Source of the DNA: Arion vulgaris
Lineage: Eukaryota > Mollusca > Gastropoda > Stylommatophora > Arionidae
Length of the DNA stretch: 64,000 bases
Reading direction: 5' to 3'
NCBI GenBank assembly: GCA_020796225.1
Contig: CM036756.1
Coordinates: 69,609,043 to 69,673,042, forward strand
A program made the translations under genes and the position numbers. Each line of letters begins with the position of its first letter. Position 1 is the stretch's first letter. Below are positions 53,516-64,000 of this stretch, one piece after another. The notes below the pieces were generated by a model that was given only the letters and a program-made list of their open reading frames with translations, was not told the DNA's origin and ran no database searches.

Positions 53516-54952
53516 TATATTTTTCCCTTGTAGATGAACGTTCTTATTTGTGTTCTGCTCTAATGAAGCTCGTTTTATGTTTTTCCTTGTAGATGAACGT
53601 TCTTATTTGTGTTCTGCTCTAATGAAGCTCGTTTTATGTTTTTCCCTTGTAGATGAACGTTCTTATTTGTGTTCTGCTCTAATGAAGCTCGTTTTATGTT
53701 TTTCCTTGTAGATGAACGTTCTTATTTGTGTTCTGCTCTAATGAAGCTCGTTTTATGTTTTTCCTTGTAGATGAACGTTCTTATTTGTGTTCTGCTCTAA
53801 TGAAGCTCGTTTTATGTTTTTCCTTGTAGATGAACGTTCTTATTTGTGTTCTGCTCTAATGAAGCTCGTTTTATGTTTTTCCTTGTAGATGAACGTTCTT
53901 ATTTGTGTTCTGCTCTAATGAAGCTCGTTTTATGTTTTTCCCTTGTAGATGAACGTTCTTATTTGTGTTCTGCTCTAATGAAGCTTGTTTTATGTTTTTC
54001 CCTTGTAGATGAACGTTCTTATTTGTGTTCTGCTCTAATGAAGCTTGTTTTATGTTTTTCCCTTGTAGATGAACGTTCTTATTTGTGTTCTGCTCTAATG
54101 AAGCTTGTTTTATGTTTGTCCCTTGTAGATGAACGTTCTTATTTGTGTTCTGCTCTAATGAAGCTCGTTTTATGTTTTTCCCTTGTATATGAACGTTCTT
54201 ATTTGTGTTCTGCTCTAATGAAGCTTGTTTTATGTTTTTCCCTTGTAGATGAACGTTCTTATTTGTGTTCTGCTCTAATGAAGCTTGTTTTATGTTTTTC
54301 CCTTGTAGATGAACGTTCTTATTTGTGTTCTGCTCTAATGAAGCTCGTTTTATGTTTTTCCTTGTAGATGAACGTTCTTATTTGTGTTCTGCTCTAATGA
54401 AGCTCGTTTTATGTTTTTCCCTTGTAGATGAACGTTCTTATTTGTGTTCTGCTCTAATGAAGCTCGTTTTATGTTTTTCCTTGTAGATGAACGTTCTTAT
54501 TTGTGTTCTGCTCTAATGAAGCTCGTTTTATGTTTTTCCTTGTAGATGAACGTTCTTATTTGTGTTCTGCTCTAATGAAGCTCGTTTTATGTTTTTCCTT
54601 GTAGATGAACGTTCTTATTTGTGTTCTGCTCTAATGAAGCTTGTTTTGTGTTTTTCCCTTGTAGATGAACGTTCTTATTTGTGTTCTGCTCTAATGAAGC
54701 TTGTTTTATGTTTTTCCCTTGTAGATGAACGTTCTTATTTGTGTTCTGCTCTAATGAAGCTTGTTTTATGTTTTTCCCTTGTAGATGAATGTTCTTATTT
54801 GTGTTCTGCTCTAATGAAGCTTGTTTTATGTTTTTCCCTTGTAGATGAACGTTCTTATTTGTGTTCTGCTCTAATGAAGCTTGTTTTATGTTTTTCCCTT
54901 GTAGATGAACATTCTTATTTGTTTTCTGCTCTAATGAAGCTTGTTTTATGTT
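53516..54952. repeat. 59/60-bp tandem array, about 24 units
   Basis: Units of TTTTCCCTTGTAGATGAACG, TTCTTATTTGTGTTCTGCTC and TAATGAAGCTCGTTTTATGT. The 60-bp form has CCCTTG and the 59-bp form CCTTG. Where 60-bp units run together a 20-codon repeat stays open (LVDERSYLCSALMKLVLCFS). Each unit contains CTAAT, then a T-rich tract, then TTGTAG, the layout of a 3' splice site. Confidence 0.95.
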
Positions 54953-55149
54953 GATATTTTCTTCGTTTAACTATCGACTTTATTTACATGTTCTTTGTGG
55001 CATTATTTCGTTTGATGTATGTATTAAATTTGTCTGAGTATGTATTAAATTCGTCTGAGTCTCTCGTCAACATTATAAACATTTTATAGAGATATGCTAT
55101 AACGGTTTTAGAGAAGCAGAGCACATCAGACTATGAATACGTATAATCA

Positions 55150-55350
55150 ACGTTAGCAGTTCTCGTCGCGCGCTCAAGTTCACATAAGACAGTGACAACA
55201 AAATGTCTACTCATTTCGATTGTGTTTTATGGCGGGGAACACTTAATACGGAAAGCAGGTCTTCACGCAAAAATCTACCAGAAGCGGAATACCAGGGGCA
55301 CTGAAGACGCCTGAACTCGTAACGAGCGAAAGCAGAAGAAGAAGAAGAAG
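55150..55350 (+). mobile_element. 3' end of an unassigned retroposon
   Basis: GCGGGGAACACTTAATACGG and CGCCTGAACTCGTAACGAGC lead into CAGAAGAAGAAGAAGAAG. The tail matches the L-I, L-II and R1 tails, but the body has no relative in the window. Confidence 0.45.
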
Positions 55351-55354
55351 AAAA

Positions 55355-55756
55355 CCGTGTGTCTTTCAACCTTAAACCTAGACTTATGCGTGTCTTTCAA
55401 CCTCAGACCTAGACTTATGTGTGTCTTTCAACCTCAAACCTAGACTTATGTGTGTCTTTCAACCTCAAACCTAGACTTATGCGTGTCTTTCAACCTCAGA
55501 CCTAGACTTATGTGTGTCTTTCAACCTCAAACCTAGACTTATGCGTGTCTTTCTTTCAAACTAAAACCTAGACTTATGTGTGTCTTTCTTTCAACCTCAA
55601 ACCTAGACTTATGCGTGTCTTTCAACCTCGAACCTAGACTTATGCGTCTTTCTTTCAACCTCAAACCTAGACTTATGTGTGTCTTTCTTTCAACCTCAAA
55701 CCTAGACTTATGCGTGTCTTTCAACCTCAAACCTAGACTTATAGGTGTCTTTCAAC
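55355..55756. repeat. 31/35-bp tandem array
   Basis: About 12 units of GACTTATGTGTGTCTTTCAA plus CCTCAAACCTA. Longer units have TCTTTCTTTCAAC. Confidence 0.9.
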
Positions 55757-55900
55757 TCTGCTTCAAAGCTCCCCCATGTGTCACACGGTCTCCATTTGTC
55801 CGCTGTCCCTGTGGTATCCACAGCATTGCATGTCTTGACTGTCTTTCATTTCTTATCATGATGACATTGTCAATCCATTGCTATCGTCTCTGTTGTACCT
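55757..55900 (-). mobile_element. possible LINE C-terminal fragment
   Basis: Minus-strand reading AMLWIPQGQRTNGDRVTHGG follows the ALxWxPxGxRxRGRPxxTWR block of some LINEs. Short and diverged. Confidence 0.3.
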
Positions 55901-56120
55901 TCTTTTATATTTTTTTCAGACATGTTAGTTTTTGACGTCTGATATTGTTAATCCTTTTCTCCCATGCATTCTCAAATATTCTTATAATACACCTGGCATC
56001 GAATGTTGGTAACATACTTTCCTAGGGTGGCTGTACGAGCTGATTCATGCCAGCTTCATTCATTATTCATTCATGTATTCCTCAAATATATCAAACTTAA
56101 TACTTCTTCTACCGGAATAC

Positions 56121-59100
56121 TTCTCATCATCAAATATCTTGTTCTGGGCAGAACTTCTCATCAAATATCTTGTTCTGGAGAACTTCTCATCCAAATATCT
56201 TGTTCTGGGTAGAACTTTCATCAGTCAAATATCTTGTTCTGGGCAGAACTTCTCATCAAATATCTTGTTCTGGGTAGAACTTCTCATCAAATATCTTGTT
56301 CTGGGTAGAACTTCTCATCAAATATCTTGTTCTGGGTAGAACTTCTCATCAAATATCTTGTTCTGGGCAGAACTTCTCATCAAATATCTTGTTCTGGGTA
56401 GAACTTCTCATCAAATATCTTGTTCTGGGCAGAACTTCTCATCAAATATCTTGTTCTGGGTAGAACTTCTCATCAAATATCTTGTTCTGGGTAGAACTTC
56501 TCATCAAATATCTTGTTCTGGCAGAACTTCTATATCAATAAATATCTTTGTTCTGGGTAGAACTTCATCATCAAATATCTTGTTCTGGGAGAACTTTCAT
56601 CAAATATCTTGTTCTGGGCAGAACTTCTCATCAAATATCTTGTTCTGGGTAGAACTTCTCATCATCAAATATCTTGTTCTGGAGTGAACTTCTTCATCAA
56701 ATATCTTGTTCTGGGCAGAACTTCTCATCAAATATCTTGTTCTGGGAGAACTTCTCATCAAATATCTTGTTCTGGGAGAACTTCTCATCAAATATCTTGT
56801 TCTGGAGAACTTCTCATCAAATATCTTGTTCTGGCAGAACTTTCATCATCAAATATCTTGTTCTGGGTAGAACTTCTCATCAAATATCTTGTTCTAGGCA
56901 GAACTTATCATCATCAAATATCTTGTTCTGGGCATAACTTCTCATCAAATATCTTGTTCTGGGTAGAACTTCTCATCAAATATCTTGTTCTGGGCAGAAC
57001 TTCTCATCAAATATCTTGTTCTGGGTAGAACTTCTCATCATCAAATATCTTGTTCTGGGCAGAACTTCTCATCAAATATCTTGTTCTGGTAGAACTCATC
57101 ATCAAATCTTGTTCTGGTAGAACTTCATCGTCAAATATCTTGTTCTGGGTAGAACTTCTCATCTCAAATATCTTGTTCTGGGCAGAATTCTCATCAAATA
57201 TCTTGTTCTGGGTAGAACTTCTCATCAAATATCTTGTTCTGGGCAGAACTTCTCATCAAATATCTTGTTCTGGTAGAACTTCTCATCAAATATCTTGTTC
57301 TGGTAGAACTCTCATCATCAAATATCTTGTTCTGGGTAGAACTTCTCATCGTCAAATATCTTGTTCTCGGCAGAACTTCTCATCAAATATCTTGTTCTGG
57401 GTAGAACTTCTCATCAAATATCTTGTTCTGGGCAGAACTTCTCATCAAATATCTTGTTCTGGGTAGAACTTCTCATCAAATATCTTGTTCTGGGTAGAAC
57501 TTCTCATCAAATATCTTGTTCTGGGTAGAACTTCTCATCAAATAGCTTGCCTGGGCAGAACTTCATCATCAAATCTGCCTGGCAGAATTCTATCATCAAA
57601 TATCTTGCCCTGGGTAGAACTTCTCATCAAATATCTTGTTCTAGGCAGAACTTCTCATCATCAAATATCTTGTTCTGGGCAGAACTTCTCATCAAATATC
57701 TTGTTCTAGGCAGAACTTCTCATCAAATATCTTGTTCTGGGCAGAACTTCTCATCAAATATCTTGTTCTAGGCAGAACTTCTCATCAAATATCTTGTTCT
57801 GGGCAGAACTTTCATCATCAAATATCTTGTTCGGTGCAGACTTCTCATCAAATATCTTGTTCTAGGCAGAACTTATCATCATCAAATATCTTGTTCTGGG
57901 TAGAACTTCTCATCAAATATCTTGTTCTAGGCAGAACTTATCATCATCAAATATCTTGTTCTGGGCATAACTTCTCATCAAATATCTTGTTCTGGGTAGA
58001 ACTTCTCATCAAATATCTTGTTCTAGGCAGAACTTCTCATCATCAAATATCTTGTTCTGGGCAGAACTTCTCATCATCAAATATCTTGTTCTGGGCAGAA
58101 CTTCTCATCATCAAATATCTTGTTCTGGGCAGAACTTCTCATCAAATATCTTGTTCTAGCAGAACTTCTCATCACAATATCTTGCCCTGGGCAGAACTTC
58201 TCATCATCAAACGTCTTGTTCTGGGAGAACTTCTCATCAAATATCTTGTTCTGGCAGAACTTCTCATCAAATATCTTGTTCTGGGTCAGAACTTCTCATC
58301 ATCAAATATTTGTTCTGGTAGACTTCCTCACAATATCTTTTCTAGCAACTTTCTCATCAAATATTTGTTCTGCAAACTAAAACTTGTTTGTGCTTTTCAT
58401 CAAATATCTGTTCAACGAACTCATTTTCAATATGTCTGGTGCTTCTCATCAAATAGCTTTGCGACTTCACTCAAACCTGTTTGGGCCAACTTCTTCAAAA
58501 GCTTCCTGGCAACTTCCATTTCTCTTGTTCAGCAGAACTTTCATCATCAAATACTTGTTCTCCGAACTTCTATCAATATTGTAGCGGAACTTCTCATCAA
58601 ATATCTTTTCTGGCAGAATTTTAAATCTTTCCTGGGGACTTCATATAAATAGCTTTCTTAGATTCCTCAAAATATCTTTTCTGGAAACTTCTCATCAAAT
58701 ATTTGTCTGGGCAGAACTTCTCATCAAATATCTTGTTCTGGGTAGAACTTCATCAAATATCTTGTTCTGGTAGAACTTTCATCTCAAATATCTTGTTCTG
58801 GGCAGAACTTCTCATCAAATATCTTGTTCTGGGTAGAACTTCATCAAATATCTTGTTCTGGAGAACTTCTCATCAAATATCTTGTTCTGGGTAGAACTTT
58901 CATCAAATATCTTGTTCTGGCAGAACTTCTCATCAAATATCTTGTTCTGGTAGAACTTCTATCAAATATCTTGTTCTGGGAGAACTTCTATCAAATATCT
59001 TGTCTGGGAGAACTTCTCATCAAAATCTGTTCTGGGCAGAACTCTATCAAATATCTTGTTCTAGGCAGAACTTTCATCAAATATCTTGTTCTGAGAACTT

Positions 59101-62100
59101 CATCAAATATCTTGTTCTGGGAGAACTTCTCATCAAATACTTGCTGGGCGAACTTCATCATCAAATATCTTGTCTGGGAGAACTTCTATCATCAAATATC
59201 TTGTCTGGGTAGAACTTTCATCAAATATCTTGTTCTGGGCAGAACCTCATCAAATATCTTGTTCTGGGTAGAACTTCATCAAATATCTTGTTCTGGAGAA
59301 CTTCATCAAAATCTTGTTCTGGGTAGAACTTCTCATCAAATATCTTGTTCTAGGCAGAACTTCTCATCAAATATCTTGTTCTGGGAGAACTTCTCATCAA
59401 ATATCTTGTTCTGCAGAACTTTCATCAAAATCTTGTTCTGGGACTTATCATCAAATATCTTGTTCTGGGTAGAACTTCATCAAATATCTTGTCTGGCAGA
59501 ACTTCTCATCAAATATCTTGTTCTGGAGAACTTCATCATCAAATATCTTGTTCTGGGCAGAACTTCTCATCAAATATCTTGTTCTGGGAGAACTTCTCAT
59601 CATCAAATATCTTGTTCTGGAGAACTTCATCTCAAATATCTTGTTCTGGGTAGAACTTCTCATCGTCAAATATCTTGTTCTGGGCAGAATTTCTCATCAA
59701 ATATCTTGTTCTGGGTAGAACTTCTCATCAAATATCTTGTTCTGGGCAGAACTTCTCATAAATCTTGTTCTAATTCACAAATATCTTGTTCTGGTAGAAC
59801 TTCTCATCATCAAATATCTTGTTCTGGAGAACTTCATCAAATATCTTGTTCTGGGCAGAACTTCTCATCAAATATCTTGTTCTGGGTAGAACTTCTCATC
59901 AAATATCTTGTCTGGGCAGAACTTCTCATCAAATATCTTGTTCTGGGAGAACTTCTCAAATACTTGTCTGAGAACTTCATCAAATATCTGTTCTGGGTAG
60001 AACTTCTCATCAAATACTTGCTGGCAGAATTCTATCATAAATATCTTGCCCTGGCAGAACTTCTCAATCAAATATCTTGCTGGAGAACTTCATCAAATAT
60101 CTTGTTCTGGAGAACTTCTCATCAAAATCTTGTTCTGGGCAGAATTTATCAAATATCTTGTTCTGAGAATCCATCAAATATCTTGTTTGGGCAGACTTCT
60201 ATCAAATATCTTGTTCTGGAGAATTTCATCAAATATCTTGTTCTGCAGAACTCTCATCATCAAATATCTTGTTCTGTGAACTTCATCAAATATCTTGTTC
60301 TCAGAACTTATCATTCAAATATCTTGTTCTGAAACTTCTCATCAAATATCTTGTTCTAGGAGAACTTCTCATCAAATATCTTGTTCTGATAACTTCATCA
60401 AATATCTTGTTCTGGAGAACTCATAATATCTGTCTAGGAGAACTTCTCATCAAATATTTGTTTGGAATTATATCAAATATCTTGTCTGAGAACTTATCAT
60501 CAAATATCTTGTTCTGGGGAACTTCATCAAATATCTTGTTCAGGCAGAATTCTCATCAATATCTTGCCCTGGGGAACTTCATCATCAAATCTTGTTCTGG
60601 GCAGAACTTCATCAAATATCTTGTTCAGGAGAACTTCATCAAATATCTTGTTCTGGGAGAACTTCTCATCATCAAATATTTGTTCTGGGAGAACTTCATC
60701 AAATATCTGTTCTAGGCAAATTCATCATCAAATATCTTGTTCTGGGCAGAACTTCTATCAAATCTTGTTCTGAGAACTTATCAAATATCTTGTTCTGGAG
60801 AACTCATAAATATCTGTCTGAAACTTCTCATCAAATACCTGCCCTGGCAGATCATCATCAAATCTTGGAGAACCTCATCAATATTGCGGAACTTTCATCA
60901 AATATCTTGTTCTGCGAACTTATCATTAAAATTCTGGAGACTTCATCAAATACTTCGCAACTCTCATCAAATATTTGTCTCAGAATTCATAATATTGTCA
61001 GAATTTTATAATTGTCTGAGATTTCTTATCTTGTTCTGGAGAATACAAATATTTGTTTGAACTTTTCATAAATATTTGTTGACTTTATCAATATTTGTTA
61101 AATTTATCTCAAATATCTTGTTCTGGGCAAATCATAAATATTTGTTGGTGTTCATCAAATATTTTTCTGGCAGACTTCATCAAATATCTTGTCTGAGAAC
61201 TTCATCAAATATCTTGTTCTGATTATCTCAAATATCTGTTCTAGAACTTATTCAAATATCTTTTGCGAACTTCTCATCAAAATCTTGTTCTGGAGAACTC
61301 ATCAAATATCTTGTTCTGCGAACTTCATCAATATCTGTCTGGGGAACTTCTCATCAAATATTTGTTCTGTAGAACTTCATCAAATATCTTGTTCTGGAAC
61401 TTCATCAAATATTGCAGAACTTCATCATCAAATATCTTGTTCTGGGCAGAACTTTCATCATCAAATATCTTGTTCTGGGCATAACTTCTCATCAAATATC
61501 TTGTTCTGGGTAGAACTTCTCATCAAATATCTTGTTCTAGGCAGAACTTCTCATCATCAAATATATTGTTCTGGACAGAACTTCTCATCATCAAATATCT
61601 TGTTCTGGGCAGAACTTCTCATCATCAAATATCTTGTTCTGGGCAGAACTTCTCATCAAATATCTTGTTCTAGGCAGAACTTCTCATCATCAAATATCTT
61701 GCCCTGGGCAGAACTTCTCATCATCAAACGTCTTGTTCTGGGCAGAACTTCTCATCAAATATCTTGTTCTAGGCAGAACTTCTCATCAAATATCTTGTTC
61801 TGGGCAGAACTTCTCATCATCAAATATCTTGTTCTGGGTAGAACTTCTCATCAAATATCTTGTTCTAGGCAGAACTTCTCATCATCAAATATCTTGTTCT
61901 GGGCAGAACTTCTCATCATCAAATATCTTGTTCTGGGTAGAACTTTTCATCAAATATCTTGTTCTAGGCAGAACCTCATCATCAAATATCATGTTCTGGG
62001 TAGAACTTCTCATCATCAATTACCTTGCCCTGGGCAGAACTTCTCATCATCAAACATCTTGTTCTGGGCAGAACTTCTCATCAAATAGCTTGCCCTGGGC

Positions 62101-62306
62101 GGAACTTCTCATCATCAAATATCTTGTTCTGGGCAGAACTTCTCATCATTAAATACCTTGTTCTGGGCAGAACTTCTCATCAAATAGCTTGCCCTAAGCG
62201 GAACTTCTCATCATCAAATATCTTGTTCTGGGCAGAACTTCTCATCAAATAGCTTGCCTTGGGCAGAACTTATCATCATCAAATAGCTTGTCCTGGGCAG
62301 AACTTT
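56121..62306. repeat. 31/34-bp megasatellite, about 6.2 kb, near 200 units
   Basis: Basic unit GAACTTCTCATCAAATATCT plus TGTTCTGGGTA; the 34-bp form has CATCATCAAA. Variants GGGTAG/GGGCAG/CTAGGCAG and GCCCTGGG. Regular from 56121 to about 58280 and from 61430 to the end; between them many units have lost 1-5 bases. Long open frames (up to about 500 codons) only read through the repeat, in shifting frames. Confidence 0.95.
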
Positions 62307-62416
62307 ACCACCCTAACAGTACCTAAAAATGTATCTCTCGTATAAGATAGATGTCCCGTCTCCGCAGCTATCATGATGAAATCATCAGTTACATCCTGAA
62401 TCTGTGTTCTTCTTCT

Positions 62417-62828
62417 TCCACTTTACCTGAATACAACATCTCTGTAGACATTCTCATCCTCTTTACCTGAATACATCTTAACTGTAGACATTCTCATCCG
62501 CTTTACCTGAATACATCTTAACTGTAGACATTCTCATCCGCTTTACCTGAATACATCTTAACTGTAGACATTCTCATCCTCTTTACCTGAATACATCTTA
62601 ACTGTAGACATTCTCATCCGCTTTACCTGAATACATCTTAACTGTAGACATTCTCATCCTCTTTACCTGAATACATCTTAACTGTAGACATTCTCATCCT
62701 CTTTACCTGAATACATCTTAACTGTAGACATTCTCATCCTCTTTACCTGAATACATCTTAACTGTAGACATTCTCACCCACTTTACCTGAATACATCTTA
62801 ACTGTAGATATTCTCATCCTCTTTACTA
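62417..62828. repeat. 40-bp tandem array, ten units
   Basis: CTTTACCTGAATACATCTTA and ACTGTAGACATTCTCATCC, with CCG/CCT as the main variant. Confidence 0.95.
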
Positions 62829-63319
62829 TACATCCTCTATAATAGTATTTTCATACATAAATATACATCAGAAGAGAACCGTATTACAAACGTAAATGTC
62901 AACAATACCAGATTTACACTGGCTATAAATGTGCAGAGATATTGATTTTGTTACTACAATAGTATGTTATAATTTGCACGCATCAGTGTCCAAATTTTAC
63001 ATTTACTCATGAATTGTCAATAATAAACTAAACATTTAGCAGTTTTATAGCAATCAATAGTCAAATACAATAAGTTACATTTTTGAATCCGAACAATTTT
63101 CCTGTAGCAGATTTGTGTCGATGTACGTGTCTGTATAGATAGGTAGGAAAGTAAAAGTAAAGGAACCTTTTTTCATACCATGGGGTATATAGGGTATATA
63201 CGGTGTTAGGTCCGTATTTTTCATTTATGGTCGGAACACTATGGATGATGGAGTCAACATTACTTCCCAGTGAATTTCCTGGTACTCAATTGAGGCTGGG
63301 TCGATCTGATAGCTGTTAA
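62829..63319. other. unassigned sequence
   Basis: No gene or repeat recognised. Confidence 0.5.
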
Positions 63320-63540
63320 TCATCGATTAAGTAGCGTATCCCTTCCGTAACTTGGCTCCCTTGACAGCAGTCCTGAAAAATTCTATGTTCTGTGCAAGTT
63401 GACTGGAGTCAGCAGCAGTCATTCTAAGATCGTCAATGACATCTTGCAACAATCGTCTTCTAGGTCTTCCTCTCATTCTTCTTCCAGCTCTTACGGTTGG
63501 AAAAATGTCCACGGCCACTGTCAAAATAGTCTTTGTCATT
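63320..63540 (-). mobile_element. LINE C-terminus
   Basis: Minus-strand reading RAGRRMRGRPRRRLLQDVID, DLRMTAADSSQLAQNIEFFR and AVKGAKLRKGYAT-stop. RGRPRxxxLxDVxxDL followed by QNxxxFRxAVxxAK is a LINE C-terminal end. Open for 70 codons; no RT. Confidence 0.65.
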
Positions 63541-63544
63541 CAAC

Positions 63545-63720
63545 GCCAATGTACTTATTATAACTGCAGCCTACCCACGGTTGTCTCAAGATCTGGTCTG
63601 GTCTGACCACTTCAGATCTGTAGATGTCCGTACATCACCTGTGGAATTAAACCTGGACCTCTAACTAGACAAGCGAGTTAACTACCAAATATCCTACTGC
63701 GGCTCTCATCTGTATAGAAA
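63545..63720 (-). mobile_element. tRNA-related SINE
   Basis: On the minus strand ATATTTGGTAGTTAACTCGC (A box), CTTGTCTAGTTAGAGGTC and CCAGGTTTAATTCCACAGG (B box), followed by a body running towards 63545. Not shared with the other SINEs here. Confidence 0.45.
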
Positions 63721-63754
63721 AGTTGACTTGAATTACTGACTTATTCCTCTCCGC

Positions 63755-63935
63755 TCCTCGTTGAGCATAAGGCTTCAACAGCTATCCTTAACTTGTTCCG
63801 GTCTATGACTCTTTTCTTTATGGCTTCCCATGAAAGTCCAGCATTTTTCAGTTCCTAAAAAAGTCTCTATTTCTAGGTCTTTTATGACGTCCCTGCTTCC
63901 ACATATCTCGTGGGCTCCACTGAAGTGCCTGAACA
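63755..63935 (-). mobile_element. LINE C-terminus, different family
   Basis: Minus-strand reading DVIKDLEIETFL, then after a 1-nt shift ELKNAGLSWEAIKKRVIDRN and KLRIAVEALCSTRSG. DLxxxGLxWxxxxxxxxDRxxxRxxVxALC is the usual C-terminus of another LINE group. Confidence 0.7.
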
Positions 63936-64000
63936 CAAAGTCACATATAGTTTGATAACCTCTCCCTTTTGACCTGACCGGCTGTGGTATTCCTTTTAGG

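Noticed and set aside
58824..60332. Open frame of about 500 codons
   Set aside because: It only translates the 31/34-bp array through frame-shifting deletions; no stable repeat peptide is kept.

Overview
The window looks like repeat-dense, gene-poor nuclear DNA from an invertebrate animal. I find no convincing host gene. Everything with recognisable coding similarity is a mobile-element remnant: non-LTR retrotransposon C-termini, one reverse transcriptase fragment, one RNase H fragment and one DDE transposase broken by frameshifts. I cannot name the species. The mix (tRNA-derived SINEs, hAT MITEs, a Helitron, LINEs with AGAAG-type tails, very large minisatellites) would fit a mollusc or another lophotrochozoan, but that is only an impression.

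Two kinds of sequence fill most of the window. The first is tandem repeats: my intervals add up to about 22 kb. The largest are a 71-bp array (4121-5678), an 80-bp array (13715-14893), a 67-bp array (29128-30240), a 59-bp satellite of about 60 units (36067-39609), a 30-bp array (45531-46530), a 59/60-bp array (53516-54952) and a 31/34-bp array of about 6.2 kb (56121-62306). Several arrays grew out of transposon pieces: LINE 3' ends (11039, 13715, 52978), the inside of a SINE (29128) and the subterminal part of a MITE (21785).

The second is interspersed elements, many with target-site duplications (TSDs) that can be read directly. Families defined here: MITE-1 (six copies, CAGTGGCGGCTC ends, 8-bp TSDs, hAT type); MITE-2 (hAT type, CATAGATTCCCAAA / CAGTGTTTCCCAAA ends); a 2.2-kb Tc1/mariner-superfamily transposon (5755-7941); a TTAA-flanked element inside a MITE-2 copy (47609-47863); a Helitron-like element (42574-43301); tRNA-related SINE-A, SINE-B, SINE-C and SINE-E; and R1, a retroposon with a constant head (core GTCGTAAGAGGCGACT) joined to at least four different 3' bodies, one carrying LINE coding sequence.

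Nesting is frequent and can be ordered: R1 in a LINE (743-1038), MITE-1 in R1 (1857-2005), SINE-A in SINE-B (11461-11706), R1 in SINE-B (15613-15869), SINE-C in SINE-E (18026-18233), R1 in a LINE (20411-20685), SINE-C beside an RT fragment (41338-41552), and TTAA element in MITE-2 (47609-47863). In several large arrays the interior or one edge decays by many 1-2 base deletions while other parts are nearly perfect, which may be poor long-read consensus rather than biology.
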